A DNA stretch of 64,000 bases from an uncultured Butyricicoccus sp. (GTDB lineage: Bacteria > Bacillota > Clostridia > Oscillospirales > Butyricicoccaceae), in contig CAJUDU010000005.1 in the NCBI GenBank assembly GCA_910584935.1, positions 1-64,000 of the forward strand, written 5' to 3'. This document shows positions 20,751 to 29,543 of this stretch, in pieces. How positions within the stretch are numbered: the first letter of the stretch is position 1; the number at the start of each line of letters is the position of its first letter. The position numbers and the translations under genes were made by a program. The notes beneath the pieces are model-generated. The model was not told the DNA's origin and made no database searches. It saw only the letters and a program-made list of their open reading frames with translations.

Positions 20751-21119
20751 TTACTTCTTCTTGTTTGCAATGGTCTTCTTCGGACCCTTGCGTGTACGCG
20801 CATTGGTCTTGGTGCGCTGACCGCGGACAGGCAGGCCACGACGATGGCGCAGGCCGCGATAGCAACCGATTTCAACCAAACGCTTGATATTCAGACCGAT
20901 TTCACGGCGCAGGTCGCCTTCTACCGTGTAGTTATGTTCAATGCACTCACGGAGTTTTGCTGCTTCTTCTTCGGTCAAGTCTTTTACGCGGGTATCTGGG
21001 TTGATACCAGTTTTGTCAAGGATATCATTTGACAGCTTCCGCCCAATGCCGTAGATATAGGTCAAACCAATTTCTACGCGCTTTTCACGGGGAAGGTCAA
21101 CACCGGCAATACGTGCCAT
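20751..21119 (-). CDS. rpsM: 30S ribosomal protein S13
   Basis: Head protein of the 30S subunit that forms intersubunit bridges and contacts P-site tRNA. The 122 residues begin [23 protein letters not shown] and contain the helix [24 protein letters not shown], followed by a Lys-rich tail. Its GGAGG is rather far (12 bases) from the ATG. The 157-base gap upstream to rpmJ is the largest within the alpha operon, and I recognise nothing definite in it. Confidence 0.97.
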   Translation of the reverse strand: MARIAGVDLPREKRVEIGLTYIYGIGRKLSNDILDKTGINPDTRVKDLTEEEAAKLRECIEHNYTVEGDLRREIGLNIKRLVEIGCYRGLRHRRGLPVRGQRTKTNARTRKGPKKTIANKKK

Positions 21120-21276
21120 AGTTTAATCAATACCTCCAAGTATTCCACTGGGGCGTATTTGCAGAACCAGTATAGGGGCCGCCCCCGCTCCTGCAGCGCC
21201 GCAGCAATGGCTGCGTGCTTGTCGGTTCCGTTGTATGGTACAAAATGGGCAAATCCTGCCCAGGATAAATAAATGC

Positions 21277-21411
<135 letters not shown>

Positions 21412-21492
21412 TTATGGTGGGATGGGACGCAGGCAGCACACCTGCCGCGCCCACTGGCTGCCCAGTCACAAAGGAAGCCTCCGCCCGCTTTT

Positions 21493-21711
21493 TTACTTGG
21501 AACGCCAGGTAATACGACCGCGGGTCAAGTCATAAGGCGACATTTGCACGGTGACTTTGTCGCCGGGGAGAATGCGGATAAAATTCATGCGGAGCTTGCC
21601 GGAAATATGCGCCAAAATCTGGTGCCCGCCGGGGATCTCCACTTTGAATGAGGCGTTTGGCAGCGCCTCTATGACGGTACCTTCCAGCTCAATTACATCA
21701 TCTTTTGCCAT
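21493..21711 (-). CDS. infA: translation initiation factor IF-1
   Basis: A 72-residue S1-like OB-fold protein that occupies the A site during initiation. It carries the family sequence [19 protein letters not shown] and ends in [13 protein letters not shown]. It lies between the KOW protein gene and rpmJ. The GGAAGG upstream is unusually far from the ATG (12 bases). Confidence 0.96.
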   Translation of the reverse strand: MAKDDVIELEGTVIEALPNASFKVEIPGGHQILAHISGKLRMNFIRILPGDKVTVQMSPYDLTRGRITWRSK

Positions 21712-21733
21712 AACGTGATCTTACCTTCCTCGG

Positions 21734-22015
21734 TCAGTTTGAATCGGAAACGGGTCCCGCCCCCTGCCAGGCGGCAAGGACTTTGCGGATCTCGCTGTTG
21801 CTCAGGCGGCCGGTTTCCCGGATGCGGCTGCACGTCCAATCGTCACACCTGCCAAGCCGGGTGGTATGCTTGCTTTTTTTGCGCTTGGGACATTCTGCCC
21901 TGCGCGCCTTGCCATTGGCAAGCCAGAGCCACTGCCCTTCTTGCCGCAGGACAATAAAACACATACCCTTATCGCGCCCAGCCAGCGAAAGCACAATATC
22001 AGAAACCACAATCAA
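21734..22015 (-). CDS. KOW-domain RNA-binding protein (L14e-like)
   Basis: Small 93-residue protein of the kind found between map and infA in many Clostridia; its role is unknown but the location suggests a ribosome-linked one. The N-terminal KOW-like strand reads IVLSLAGRDKGMCFIV; the middle is basic (NGKARRAECPKRKKSKHT). The likely start is TTG at 22015, overlapping the map stop and five bases from GGAGAGG; a GTG two codons further in is the alternative. Confidence 0.75.
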   Translation of the reverse strand: MIVVSDIVLSLAGRDKGMCFIVLRQEGQWLWLANGKARRAECPKRKKSKHTTRLGRCDDWTCSRIRETGRLSNSEIRKVLAAWQGAGPVSDSN

Positions 22016-22776
22016 AGTACCTCTCCATCAATATTTGTGAGGATTTCGGGATCTCCGTCAGTAATTGCAACGGTGTTTTCATAATGTGCCGATAATTTGC
22101 CGTCCTTTGTGCGGACAGTCCAGCCGTCAGACAGGCGATGCACCTGATAAGTGCCAGCATTGACCATTGGTTCAATGGCAAGCGTCATGCCCCGCTGCAA
22201 GCGGATGCCATGGCCTGGTTTGCCAAAGTTCGGCACCTCTGGGCTTTCGTGCAGCTGGGCGCCAACGCCATGCCCAACATAATCGCGCACGACTGAAAAC
22301 CCATTTGCCTCGACATATGCCTGCACTGCGCTGGATATATCAGAAACGCGGTTACCCTCACGGGCAAACCTGATGCCCTCATAGAAACTCTGTCGGGTCA
22401 CTTCGATGAGGCGCTGTGCTTCATCTGACACCTTGCCACAGGGAATGGTGCAGGCACAGTCGCCATGGAAACCGCCAATATAGGCGCCAACATCCACTTT
22501 GACAATATCGCCCTCATGGACAATCCGTTTTTTTGAAGGTATGCCATGAATGACTTCATTATTCACCGATATGCAGGCGCTTGCCGGGAAGCCGCCGTAA
22601 CCGAGGAAGGAAGGCACAGCGCCTGCCTTCTCAATCACACGGCGGACAGCCCAGTCAATCTCGTCTGTTGTGACCCCAGGGGCAACAGCATCTGCCGCCG
22701 CCTTGCGCGCAAGCGCAGTAATGCGGCAGGCGATGCGCATAAGCCCCAGTTCTTTTGCTGTCTTAATATTTATCAT
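22012..22776 (-). CDS. map: type I methionine aminopeptidase
   Basis: Removes the initiator methionine from nascent proteins. The 254-residue pita-bread enzyme shows all five metal ligands: Asp95 (VDVGAYIGGFHGD), Asp106, His169 (VGHGVG), Glu202 (IEPMVN) and Glu233 (AHYENTV). It lacks the zinc/SH3-binding N-terminal extension. It starts four bases after the adk stop with no clear ribosome binding site, so translation is probably coupled to adk. Confidence 0.97.
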   Translation of the reverse strand: MINIKTAKELGLMRIACRITALARKAAADAVAPGVTTDEIDWAVRRVIEKAGAVPSFLGYGGFPASACISVNNEVIHGIPSKKRIVHEGDIVKVDVGAYIGGFHGDCACTIPCGKVSDEAQRLIEVTRQSFYEGIRFAREGNRVSDISSAVQAYVEANGFSVVRDYVGHGVGAQLHESPEVPNFGKPGHGIRLQRGMTLAIEPMVNAGTYQVHRLSDGWTVRTKDGKLSAHYENTVAITDGDPEILTNIDGEVL

Positions 22777-22779
22777 AAC

Positions 22780-23412
22780 TTAGTTGATGCCAAGCGCTTC
22801 CGCTGCTGCCTGTTCGGTCATGCGGATGCCCTTTGTGCCATCAATTGCTTTCACCTTGCCTTGTTTTCCGTAATAGTCTTTTAGCGGCTCGGTCTGCTTA
22901 TGGTAGGTTGCCAGACGCTGCCGGACAACCTCCGGCATATCATCCTTGCGGATGACAACCGCATCGCCGCATTTGTCACAGACGCCGTCTGTTTTGGGCG
23001 GGTTATTTTCAATATGGTAGGTCGCGCCACATTTCAGGCAGACCCGCCGCCCAGACATACGCCCTTCAATGACCTCATCCGACACCTCAAGGGAAAGCGC
23101 GCAATCAATCTGCGCGATTTTGTCCAGCGCTTCTGCCTGGGGGATGGTGCGCGGGAAGCCGTCCAGGATAAAACCGCCCGCACAGTCTGGCTGCGCAATG
23201 CGTTCTTTCAGCAGGTCAATGACCAGCCCATCCGGCACAAGCTGCCCGGCGTCCATAAACCCTTTGGCTTGCTGGCCAAGCGGGGTGTTGTTTGCAATGG
23301 CTTCGCGGAGGATATTGCCGGTCGAAACCGACGGTATGCCCATTTTTTCAATAAGGTAAGCAGCCAGCGTGCCTTTGCCGGCACCCGGCGCGCCAAGTAA
23401 AATCAGGTTCAC
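22780..23412 (-). CDS. adk: adenylate kinase, zinc-binding type
   Basis: Converts ATP and AMP to two ADP. The 210-residue enzyme has the P-loop GAPGAGKGT (7-15), the NMP motif DGFPRTIPQAE, and a long LID domain with a structural zinc site Cys125, Cys128, Cys145 and Cys148, typical of Gram-positives. The start is GTG at 23412 with GGGAGG upstream. It lies in the usual secY-adk-map order. Confidence 0.97.
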   Translation of the reverse strand: MNLILLGAPGAGKGTLAAYLIEKMGIPSVSTGNILREAIANNTPLGQQAKGFMDAGQLVPDGLVIDLLKERIAQPDCAGGFILDGFPRTIPQAEALDKIAQIDCALSLEVSDEVIEGRMSGRRVCLKCGATYHIENNPPKTDGVCDKCGDAVVIRKDDMPEVVRQRLATYHKQTEPLKDYYGKQGKVKAIDGTKGIRMTEQAAAEALGIN

Positions 23413-23481
23413 TTAAAATGCCTCCCGTCTTAAAAAAACGAAAACCAAAAAAACGGTTTGAAGCCCCTTTTATAATGTCAC

Positions 23482-24783
23482 TTATTCAAGGAAGCCCTTG
23501 TGATGGCGCATCATCAGCTGTGCTTCAATCTGCTTGACAGTTTCAAGCGCAACACCAACAACGATGATGACCGATGTGCCGCCAACAGCGACATTCTGCA
23601 GGCTGTCCGAGAATGCGCCGACGATCAGCGGCAGCAGTGCGACAACGCCAAGGAACAGCGCGCCGACAAACACAACCTTAGCAAGCGCCTTGGTGATAAA
23701 GTCTGCGGTAGGCTTGCCCGGGCGGAAGCCTGGGATAAAGCCGCCGTTCTTCTTCAGATTATTGGCAATTTCGATAGGATTAAACTGGATTGACGCATAA
23801 AAATACGAAAAAGCGATAATCAAGATAGCGTAAAGCACAATATAGAACGGGTTATTCTGAGAAAACAGGTTTTTCACAACGCTGCCAATGCTGCCTGGCT
23901 GCGGGGTATAGAACATAAACACCGTAGAAGGCAGGGACAGGATGGAGGACGCAAAGATGATCGGCATAACGCCAGTGGCGTTGACCTTAATCGGCAGGAA
24001 GGTAGACTGCCCGCCATACATTTTGCGGCCGACAACCCGTTTTGCATACTGGATTGGGATGCGGCGTTCCGCATTGGACATATAAACGATAAATACAACC
24101 AGCGCAAGGCCGATGATAATCATCAGCACAGCCAGCAGGGCGCCCCTGCCGCCGCTCCGAATGAGGTTCAGCAGGCTGTTTGCCAGCGATGGACCGCGGG
24201 AGATAATGCCCGCAAACAGGATGATCGAGATACCATTGCCAACGCCGTTTTGGGTGATGTGTTCGCCCAGCCACATAATCAGCGCAGTACCCGCGGTAAA
24301 CGTCATAACGATCACAAACGCAGCCCAAATGCCGGTTTCAGTCAGCAGACTCTGACCACTGAAGCCATTGCGCAGCATGACATAGTAGGAAAAGCCCTGC
24401 ACCAGCCCAAGGACAACCGCTAGATAGCGAGTCCAGGAGGCGATTTTCTTGCGCCCTTCCTCGCCGCCGTCCTTAACCATATTTTCAAGGGCAGGGATAG
24501 CAACGGTGAGAAGCTGGAGGATGATGGATGCGTTAATATAGGGCGTGATCGACATTGCAAACAGGGTCGCGTTCGCAAGTCCGCCGCCGGTAAATACATT
24601 GATATAGCTGAGCATACCGCCTGCCTCATCGAGGGTCTTGAAGTAATCACTCAGCAGTTCCGTGTTGATAAACGGCACCGGAATCGAAGCGCCCAGACGG
24701 AAAATAAACAGGATGAACAGCGTATAGAGCAGTTTCTTACGCAGTTCGGGGTTCCGCCATGCGTTCTTCAGTGTCTCGAACAA
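23482..24783 (-). CDS. secY: protein translocase subunit SecY
   Basis: Pore-forming subunit of the Sec translocon in the cytoplasmic membrane. The 433 residues predict ten membrane spans; the start FETLKNAWRNPELRKKLL and the conserved segments YINASIILQLL, IQYAKRV and NGGFIPGFRPGKPT are typical. The start is a TTG at 24783, right behind the rplO stop and seven bases from GAGGTGATC, with no in-frame ATG nearby, so SecY appears to be translated from a rare start codon. Confidence 0.97.
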   Translation of the reverse strand: MFETLKNAWRNPELRKKLLYTLFILFIFRLGASIPVPFINTELLSDYFKTLDEAGGMLSYINVFTGGGLANATLFAMSITPYINASIILQLLTVAIPALENMVKDGGEEGRKKIASWTRYLAVVLGLVQGFSYYVMLRNGFSGQSLLTETGIWAAFVIVMTFTAGTALIMWLGEHITQNGVGNGISIILFAGIISRGPSLANSLLNLIRSGGRGALLAVLMIIIGLALVVFIVYMSNAERRIPIQYAKRVVGRKMYGGQSTFLPIKVNATGVMPIIFASSILSLPSTVFMFYTPQPGSIGSVVKNLFSQNNPFYIVLYAILIIAFSYFYASIQFNPIEIANNLKKNGGFIPGFRPGKPTADFITKALAKVVFVGALFLGVVALLPLIVGAFSDSLQNVAVGGTSVIIVVGVALETVKQIEAQLMMRHHKGFLE

Positions 24784-24784
24784 C

Positions 24785-25225
24785 TCAGATCACCTCGGCC
24801 TTTCCGCCAGCCTTTTCAATCTTCTCTTTTGCGGAAGCTGAGAAAGCTGTTGCCTTGACCGTTAATTTCTTGGTGATTTCGCCATTCCCAAGGATTTTCA
24901 CGCCGTCAAGCGCTTTCGAAATCACACCGGTTTCAAGCAGCAATTCTACTGTCACTTCGGTGCCGTCCTCAAAGCGGTTGAGGGTTTCTACATTGACAGG
25001 CGCATAAGTTGTACCAAAAATGTTGTGGAAGCCGCGCTTTGGCAGGCGGCGTGCAAGCGGCATCTGGCCGCCTTCAAACCCCGGACGGACGCCGCCGCCC
25101 GAACGTGCCCACTGGCCCTTATGCCCGCGGCCTGCGGTTTTGCCGTTGCCGGAGCCTGCGCCACGGCCCTTGCGGTATGCCGGGCGGGTGGAGCCCACAG
25201 AGGGCTGTAAATCCTGAAGCTTCAT
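24785..25225 (-). CDS. rplO: 50S ribosomal protein L15
   Basis: Late-assembly large-subunit protein with a long basic N-terminal arm. The 146 residues open [20 protein letters not shown], have the Gly/Arg-rich [15 protein letters not shown] and the ARRLPKRGF motif. Strong GGAGGTG before the ATG. It is followed directly by secY. Confidence 0.97.
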   Translation of the reverse strand: MKLQDLQPSVGSTRPAYRKGRGAGSGNGKTAGRGHKGQWARSGGGVRPGFEGGQMPLARRLPKRGFHNIFGTTYAPVNVETLNRFEDGTEVTVELLLETGVISKALDGVKILGNGEITKKLTVKATAFSASAKEKIEKAGGKAEVI

Positions 25226-25229
25226 GGTT

Positions 25230-25412
25230 TTACACCTCCTCTACGATTTCGAGCAGATAACCGATTTGTGCCAGTTTGCCGCGGGTGCAGGCATTATCCG
25301 GCTGTTCGGTCACATCATTAATTTTTTTAAGACCCAGAGCATGGGCAGTTGCGATATGCTTTTGCAGGCGCCCTGCCAAACTCTTCTTCAGGGTAATTTT
25401 AATCTTTGCCAT
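25230..25412 (-). CDS. rpmD: 50S ribosomal protein L30
   Basis: A 60-residue protein with the typical [29 protein letters not shown] and a C-terminal [26 protein letters not shown]. It is placed between rpsE and rplO, four bases before rplO. Confidence 0.96.
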   Translation of the reverse strand: MAKIKITLKKSLAGRLQKHIATAHALGLKKINDVTEQPDNACTRGKLAQIGYLLEIVEEV

Positions 25413-25431
25413 TTTGCGATTACCCTCCTAA

Positions 25432-25941
25432 TTATAGTTCATTTACAGCTTTGCCGCGCACAGCAGCAACCTGTGCTGCGTCACGCAGGCTTTTCAGCCC
25501 TTCGATGGTGGCAGTGACAACATTTTGCGGGTTGTTGGAACGCAGGCACTTGGTACGGATGTCCTTAATGCCAGCCGCTTCTACAACGGCACGCACAGCG
25601 CCGCCAGCGATAACGCCGGTACCAGGGGCAGCAGGCTTAAGCAGCACACGCCCTGCGCCGAACTCTCCGATAATCTCATGCGGGATGGTTGTGCCCTTGA
25701 GGGAGATTTTTACCAGGTTCTTCTTTGCGTCATCAATGCCTTTACGGATGGCATCCGGCACTTCGGAAGCTTTGCCAAGGCCAAAGCCCACAGTGCCCTT
25801 GCCGTCGCCTACGACGACCAGCGCCGCAAACTTAAAGATACGGCCGCCCTTTACAGTTTTAGATACGCGGTTGAGGGAAACGACGGTTTCCTTGAACTCG
25901 TCCTCTTTCTCTCTCCTGTCGTTACGGTCAAATTTAGCCAT
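25432..25941 (-). CDS. rpsE: 30S ribosomal protein S5
   Basis: Small-subunit protein involved in decoding accuracy and mRNA helicase activity. The 169 residues include the [22 protein letters not shown] strand, [15 protein letters not shown], and [13 protein letters not shown]. Good GGAGGT before the ATG at 25941. It lies between rplR and rpmD. Confidence 0.97.
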   Translation of the reverse strand: MAKFDRNDRREKEDEFKETVVSLNRVSKTVKGGRIFKFAALVVVGDGKGTVGFGLGKASEVPDAIRKGIDDAKKNLVKISLKGTTIPHEIIGEFGAGRVLLKPAAPGTGVIAGGAVRAVVEAAGIKDIRTKCLRSNNPQNVVTATIEGLKSLRDAAQVAAVRGKAVNEL

Positions 25942-25960
25942 GTTTTACCTCCTCCCCGGC

Positions 25961-26320
25961 TTAAAACTGGAGACCGCCCTCACGGGCGCCTTCTGCGAGT
26001 TCTTTCACGCGGCCATGGTACAGGTAGCCGCCACGGTCGAATACGACGTTTTCAATGCCTTTTGCTTTGCAGCGTTCTGCAATCATCATGCCAACCTTTT
26101 TGGCTGCTTCTTTGTTGCCGCCATATTCTGTGAAATCCTTCTCGCTTGTCGATGCGGAAGCCAGAGTCACGCCGCGGGTGTCGTCAATGACTTGTGCATA
26201 GATATTCTTTGCGCTTCTGAACACATCAAGGCGGGGGCATTCTGGAGTGCCGGAAACCTTGCTGCGTACCCTCTTATGGCGCTTAAGCCGCGCCTTGTTT
26301 GAATCCTTTTTGGAAACCAT
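25961..26320 (-). CDS. rplR: 50S ribosomal protein L18
   Basis: Binds 5S rRNA together with L5. The 119 residues contain [21 protein letters not shown] and [26 protein letters not shown] chose the ATG at 26320; the GTG three codons upstream would sit one base from the AAGGAG and cannot use it. Confidence 0.96.
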   Translation of the reverse strand: MVSKKDSNKARLKRHKRVRSKVSGTPECPRLDVFRSAKNIYAQVIDDTRGVTLASASTSEKDFTEYGGNKEAAKKVGMMIAERCKAKGIENVVFDRGGYLYHGRVKELAEGAREGGLQF

Positions 26321-26338
26321 ACAGCACACGCTCCTTCC

Positions 26339-26884
26339 TTACTTCTTCTTCGCGCCGGTCTTGCCTTCCTTGCGGCGGATATGCTCGTCAGCGTACTTGA
26401 TGCCTTTGCCCTTATAGGGTTCCGGCGGGCGCTTTTCGCGCACTTCTGCTGCAAACTGGCCAACCTTCTGCTTGTCAGGACCGGAGATGATAATTTTGTT
26501 GGCGCTTGGGCATTCAATGGTAATGCCTTCGGGTTCGCTCATCACGACCTGATGGGAAAAGCCAAGGTTCATGACAAGGTCTTTGCCCTGTTTCTGTACA
26601 CGGTAGCCAACGCCGTTGACTTCGAGTTCTTTTTTGAAGCCTTCGGTCACACCGACCACCATGTTGTGAATCAGGCTGCGAGTGAGGCCATGCAAAGCAC
26701 GGTTTTGTTTCTCGTCGTTCGGACGGGTGACGAGGATTTCGCTGCCTTCGACCTTTACGGTCATATTTGGATGCACGTCACGGGTCAGGGTTTCTTTTGC
26801 GCCCTTAACCGTAACGGTTGTGCCGTCTACGGTGACTGTTACGCCGGCCGGGATGGCAATGGGAGCTCTGCCGATTCTGGACAT
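26339..26884 (-). CDS. rplF: 50S ribosomal protein L6
   Basis: Large-subunit protein near the factor-binding centre. The 181 residues show the two related halves; the second carries the RNA-binding signature PEPYKGKGIKYADE near the C terminus. The start SRIGRAPIAIPAGVTV is typical. It lies 15 bases after rpsH. Confidence 0.97.
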   Translation of the reverse strand: MSRIGRAPIAIPAGVTVTVDGTTVTVKGAKETLTRDVHPNMTVKVEGSEILVTRPNDEKQNRALHGLTRSLIHNMVVGVTEGFKKELEVNGVGYRVQKQGKDLVMNLGFSHQVVMSEPEGITIECPSANKIIISGPDKQKVGQFAAEVREKRPPEPYKGKGIKYADEHIRRKEGKTGAKKK

Positions 26885-26899
26885 GGTTCATTACCCTCC

Positions 26900-27298
26900 T
26901 TACCAGACAAATGCCAGGACTTCGCCGCCGACATTGAGCTCGCGGGCTTTTTTGTCGGTCATAACGCCCCGGGATGTTGAGATGATTGCGATGCCAAGAC
27001 CACGCAGGACTTTTGGCAGTTCCTGTGCGCCGGCATAGACACGCAAGCCAGGCTTGGAAACGCGCTTAAGACCAGTGATTGCCTTTTGGCGGTCTGCACC
27101 ATATTTGAGGGCGATACGGATGATGCCCTGGGTGCCGTTGTCTACAATCTGGAAATTCTTGATGTAGCCTTCATCGAGCAGGATTTGCGCGATAGACTTT
27201 TTCATCTTGGATGCAGGCACATCGACAGAATCATGGCGTGCTGCAGCCGCGTTGCGGATACGGGTCAGCATATCCGCGATGGGATCAGTAATTTGCAT
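26900..27298 (-). CDS. rpsH: 30S ribosomal protein S8
   Basis: Central-domain 16S rRNA binder; in E. coli it represses the spc operon. The 132 residues begin [16 protein letters not shown] and end [26 protein letters not shown] precedes the ATG at 27298. It should follow rpsN directly, but here 2.8 kb separates them, so rpsH has become the first gene of a separate downstream unit. Confidence 0.97.
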   Translation of the reverse strand: MQITDPIADMLTRIRNAAAARHDSVDVPASKMKKSIAQILLDEGYIKNFQIVDNGTQGIIRIALKYGADRQKAITGLKRVSKPGLRVYAGAQELPKVLRGLGIAIISTSRGVMTDKKARELNVGGEVLAFVW

Positions 27299-27414
27299 TC
27301 TTTTGCTCCTTTCAGAAGTTTGGCGGTACTTCGTGGAGGTACGCCCCCGGGTTGCCGCCCACTTTTCTTACTACGCCGCCGTGACCCTTCGATTTCCACA
27401 GCGGGTGCATGGGT

Positions 27415-27453
27415 TAAAAAATAAAAAACGCTGGTTCTGGAAACGACCAGACC
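27415..27453 (-). promoter_or_regulatory. hairpin plus T-run between the rpsH promoter and gene
   Basis: GGTTCTGG (27433-27440) pairs with CCAGACC (27447-27453) with one bulge around a 6-base loop. On the minus strand this is followed by TTTTTTATTTTTT. It starts within about ten bases of the predicted transcription start, so it is either an attenuator of the rpsH transcript or the terminator of a longer transcript from upstream. Confidence 0.5.
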
Positions 27454-27460
27454 AACGATA

Positions 27461-27489
27461 ATTATAACATGGCTCCACGCTGGCTACAA
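27461..27489 (-). promoter_or_regulatory. promoter for the rpsH-rplQ half of the operon
   Basis: Minus-strand perfect TATAAT (27461-27466) with the extended TGT in front, 17-base spacer and weak -35 TTGTAG (27484-27489). It lies about 160 bases upstream of rpsH and would replace the transcription lost to the terminator after rpsN. Confidence 0.65.
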
Positions 27490-27720
27490 TGGAAAAAAAG
27501 CACGATTTTCGGGCAGATTTTCCCCCATTTGCAGTCAATATGCTTGAAACCTACGTTATAACGGCAGGTCAGCCGTTTTTTATCTGTATGAAGACCACAC
27601 TGCGGGATTTGAGATCATCCACAGCTATCAGCCAACATACGGTTTTCTGTGCAAAGCACAGTACATCACGCAGTTGCGCGATTACTTATTATGATACACC
27701 ATTTCGGCTGACAATGCAAG
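27490..27720 (-). promoter_or_regulatory. second promoter candidate and structured leader
   Basis: TTGCAT (27714-27719), 17 bases, TATCAT (27691-27696) form a second minus-strand promoter candidate. The RNA from it would contain three perfect small hairpins: ATCGCGC/GCGTGAT, CTGTGC/GCACAG and AACGGC/GCCGTT. No known RNA family was recognised. No protein gene is supportable between 27299 and 27837. Confidence 0.35.
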
Positions 27721-27837
27721 CATTTTTTTCACATTTTTAATGCTATGCGCATGGCACCAAAGGATTATCCCGGCTGAACCGTTACCGCTGGCATACATAT
27801 TGCAGGAGGTTGAAGCGTTTGCCTGGGGCAAAGCAGC

Positions 27838-28176
27838 TTATAATTTGTATTTTTCTATCAATTTTTCATAACCTGCTGTATCCCGTAAAAACTGCATTTC
27901 CGGGTCTGTTTGCATTTGGTCAAGCAAGGACTAGCGTAATGTTTTCCCCACTTCACTGGCACTTCCTTTGGCAGGCAAATGTCGGTAAAGTGGAGATGCG
28001 TTCATATCAACGCCCAGCGTGCGGGCAAGCGTGGGCAGCAGCGTGATATCTGGATAGTTCAGTGCTTTTTCCCATTTGTTAACTGCCATGGCGGATACCC
28101 TAACCTTTTCTGCAAGTACTTCCTGTGTCAGCCCCAATGCCTGCCGCCGGGTGCGGATAATCTCATGAATTTTCAT
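27838..28176 (-). pseudogene. XRE-family helix-turn-helix regulator, interrupted by amber codon
   Basis: The first 81 codons encode an N-terminal HTH_XRE domain: MKIHEIIRTRRQALGLTQEV, recognition helix VSAMAVNKWEKALNYPDI, and LARTLGVD. An in-frame TAG at 27931-27933 stops it, yet the same frame continues for 30 plausible codons (ending TAGYEKLIEKYKL) to a TAA at 27838. The segment MNASPLYRHLPAKG just before the TAG does not look like family sequence. Ribosome binding site is strong (AGGAGG). It may still make a short DNA-binding protein; I read it as a decaying gene. Confidence 0.6.
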
Positions 28177-28214
28177 AAAAAATAACCTCCTGGTTTATGT
28201 TTTATCCTGATTCC

Positions 28215-28242
28215 ATCATACCAGCTCTCGCCCCATGCACAA
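28215..28242 (-). promoter_or_regulatory. promoter of the XRE gene
   Basis: Minus-strand TATGAT (28215-28220) with extended TGG in front; -35-like TTGTGC (28237-28242) after 16 bases. About 40 bases upstream of the XRE start codon. Confidence 0.45.
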
Positions 28243-28331
28243 GCGAGCGCTTCGACAGCAAATCAGTACAAAAATTAACCATAGGTTATTTTCCCTCATC
28301 AAATGGCAATAGCAAGAGAACATTTGTCAAA

Positions 28332-28359
28332 GGGGATTTCACTCAAAGATGAAATCCCC
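28332..28359 (-). terminator. hairpin downstream of traX remnant
   Basis: Perfect 10-bp stem GGGGATTTCA/TGAAATCCCC with an 8-base loop, 38 bases past the traX stop. The following minus-strand TTTGAC is a poor T tract. Confidence 0.45.
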
Positions 28360-28397
28360 CCGATAAACTGGAAGTTGTCAACCTGTTTTGTCCTTTG

Positions 28398-29135
28398 CTA
28401 AAACAACAAATTAACATCTCCATGAATACAGATGCGAAGCACTCCAATGATAATCAAATGGATTGGATAATATAGATAGAAAAACCACTTCATCCATTTC
28501 GCTTTCCCTTTTTCGCTATTGTACAGCTTCAACACAGGATAGACCAACAAAACGCCAACCTGTACCAAAGCATAAACTTTACTCACAAAAAAGAACGATA
28601 CCACTGCATATAGTGCAACATACAGAAGTATTTCTTTCATCTGTGGCTTTAGGTTTCCCCTTTTCCTATAAATTTTCAATATTGCAAGTACTGCTATGCA
28701 GCTCCAATCCGCAGGGAAAGCGCTCCAAATCAATACAAAGATAAGAATATTCTTTCCCCAATTCTTCATTGGCAAATCATTGTCCTGCATCCACAAAACC
28801 AAAACCGCAACAAAAAGCGGATACATAACACTGGTCTGATTAAAAACTCCCGTACTAAACGGGATTGGATTTATTCCGAATGCAAAGCAATATGCGAAAT
28901 GTGAATCACAGCAAAAATTCCCATTCGCAGGATATACCGGTTTACATTATGCGTGTAACAATATCCTTCACACACGAAAAACCACATAATCGGAGCTGTT
29001 AAACACCCGACGATATGCAATGCCATCGCCCCCGGTTCAGCGCGGGAAAACCGGGATAAATCAAGTCGCATACATCATAGCGATAACCGCAATTAATTTT
29101 AAATGATTTGCATTCAATTGTAGTTGCAGCTTCAT
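28398..29135 (-). pseudogene. traX: TraX family membrane protein, multiply frameshifted
   Basis: TraX-like proteins are membrane acetyltransferase-type proteins named from the F-plasmid pilin modifier and common in Clostridia. The pieces are collinear but in different frames: LNANHLKLIAVIAMM from the ATG at 29135 (with GGAAGGGG upstream); then CDLIYPGFPA; then EPGAMALHIVGCLTAPIMWF; then, after a probable single-T loss near 28900, SHFAYCFAFGINPIPF and YPLFVAVLVLW through to the typical end MKWFFYLYYPIHLIIIGVLR. At least three frame breaks make it a clear pseudogene. The last piece alone is an open frame of 142 codons. Confidence 0.8.
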
Positions 29136-29543
29136 ATTGCCCCTTCCGCCAATCTCTACAAATTATTCTCATAAATTCCGATTTGTCGAATTATCATGAG
29201 TTCAGTATACCATAAAAGCGAATGACATTCAACCTTCGTATAGGCACTAATAGTAGTGACAGGTATATACCCTGTGCTGCTTGTTGGTGGCCAAAAAGCC
29301 CCCAAGCCCCCGGTGAGCGGCGCGGCTGCGCCCAATGCACAGCCAGTGGGTCTATACCGGGCAGGAAGGGAGACGAACAGAGCCCCGCCCAGGTCATCAC
29401 CGGAAGCTCCTGCTTCAGTTCTCCCCTGCCGGTCGTTCACCGCCCTCCAGCCTGTTCCATTTTGCCACAAATGAACCGCAGTCAATGTAATATAGTGGCT
29501 TGGTGAAACCACCTTTTATACATTACATCTCACAATATCCTTT
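29136..29543. other. gene-free stretch with GC-rich foreign-looking segment
   Basis: About 29270-29470 is distinctly G/C-richer than its AT-rich flanks and is open in several frames on both strands; none has a ribosome binding site or recognisable product. The sharp composition change suggests a fragment of a mobile element carried in with the neighbouring traX and regulator remnants. No terminal repeats or transposase were seen. Confidence 0.35.

Noticed and set aside
27490..27720. 6S RNA, SRP RNA or tmRNA in the rpsH upstream region
   Set aside because: None of the conserved sequences of these RNAs could be found; only generic hairpins are present.
27489..27740. Plus-strand frame of 83 codons upstream of rpsH
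   Set aside because: Antisense to the promoter and leader region, no ribosome binding site, no domain.
29194..29506. Several overlapping frames on both strands in the GC-rich segment
   Set aside because: GC-rich DNA has few stop codons; none has a ribosome binding site or known motif.
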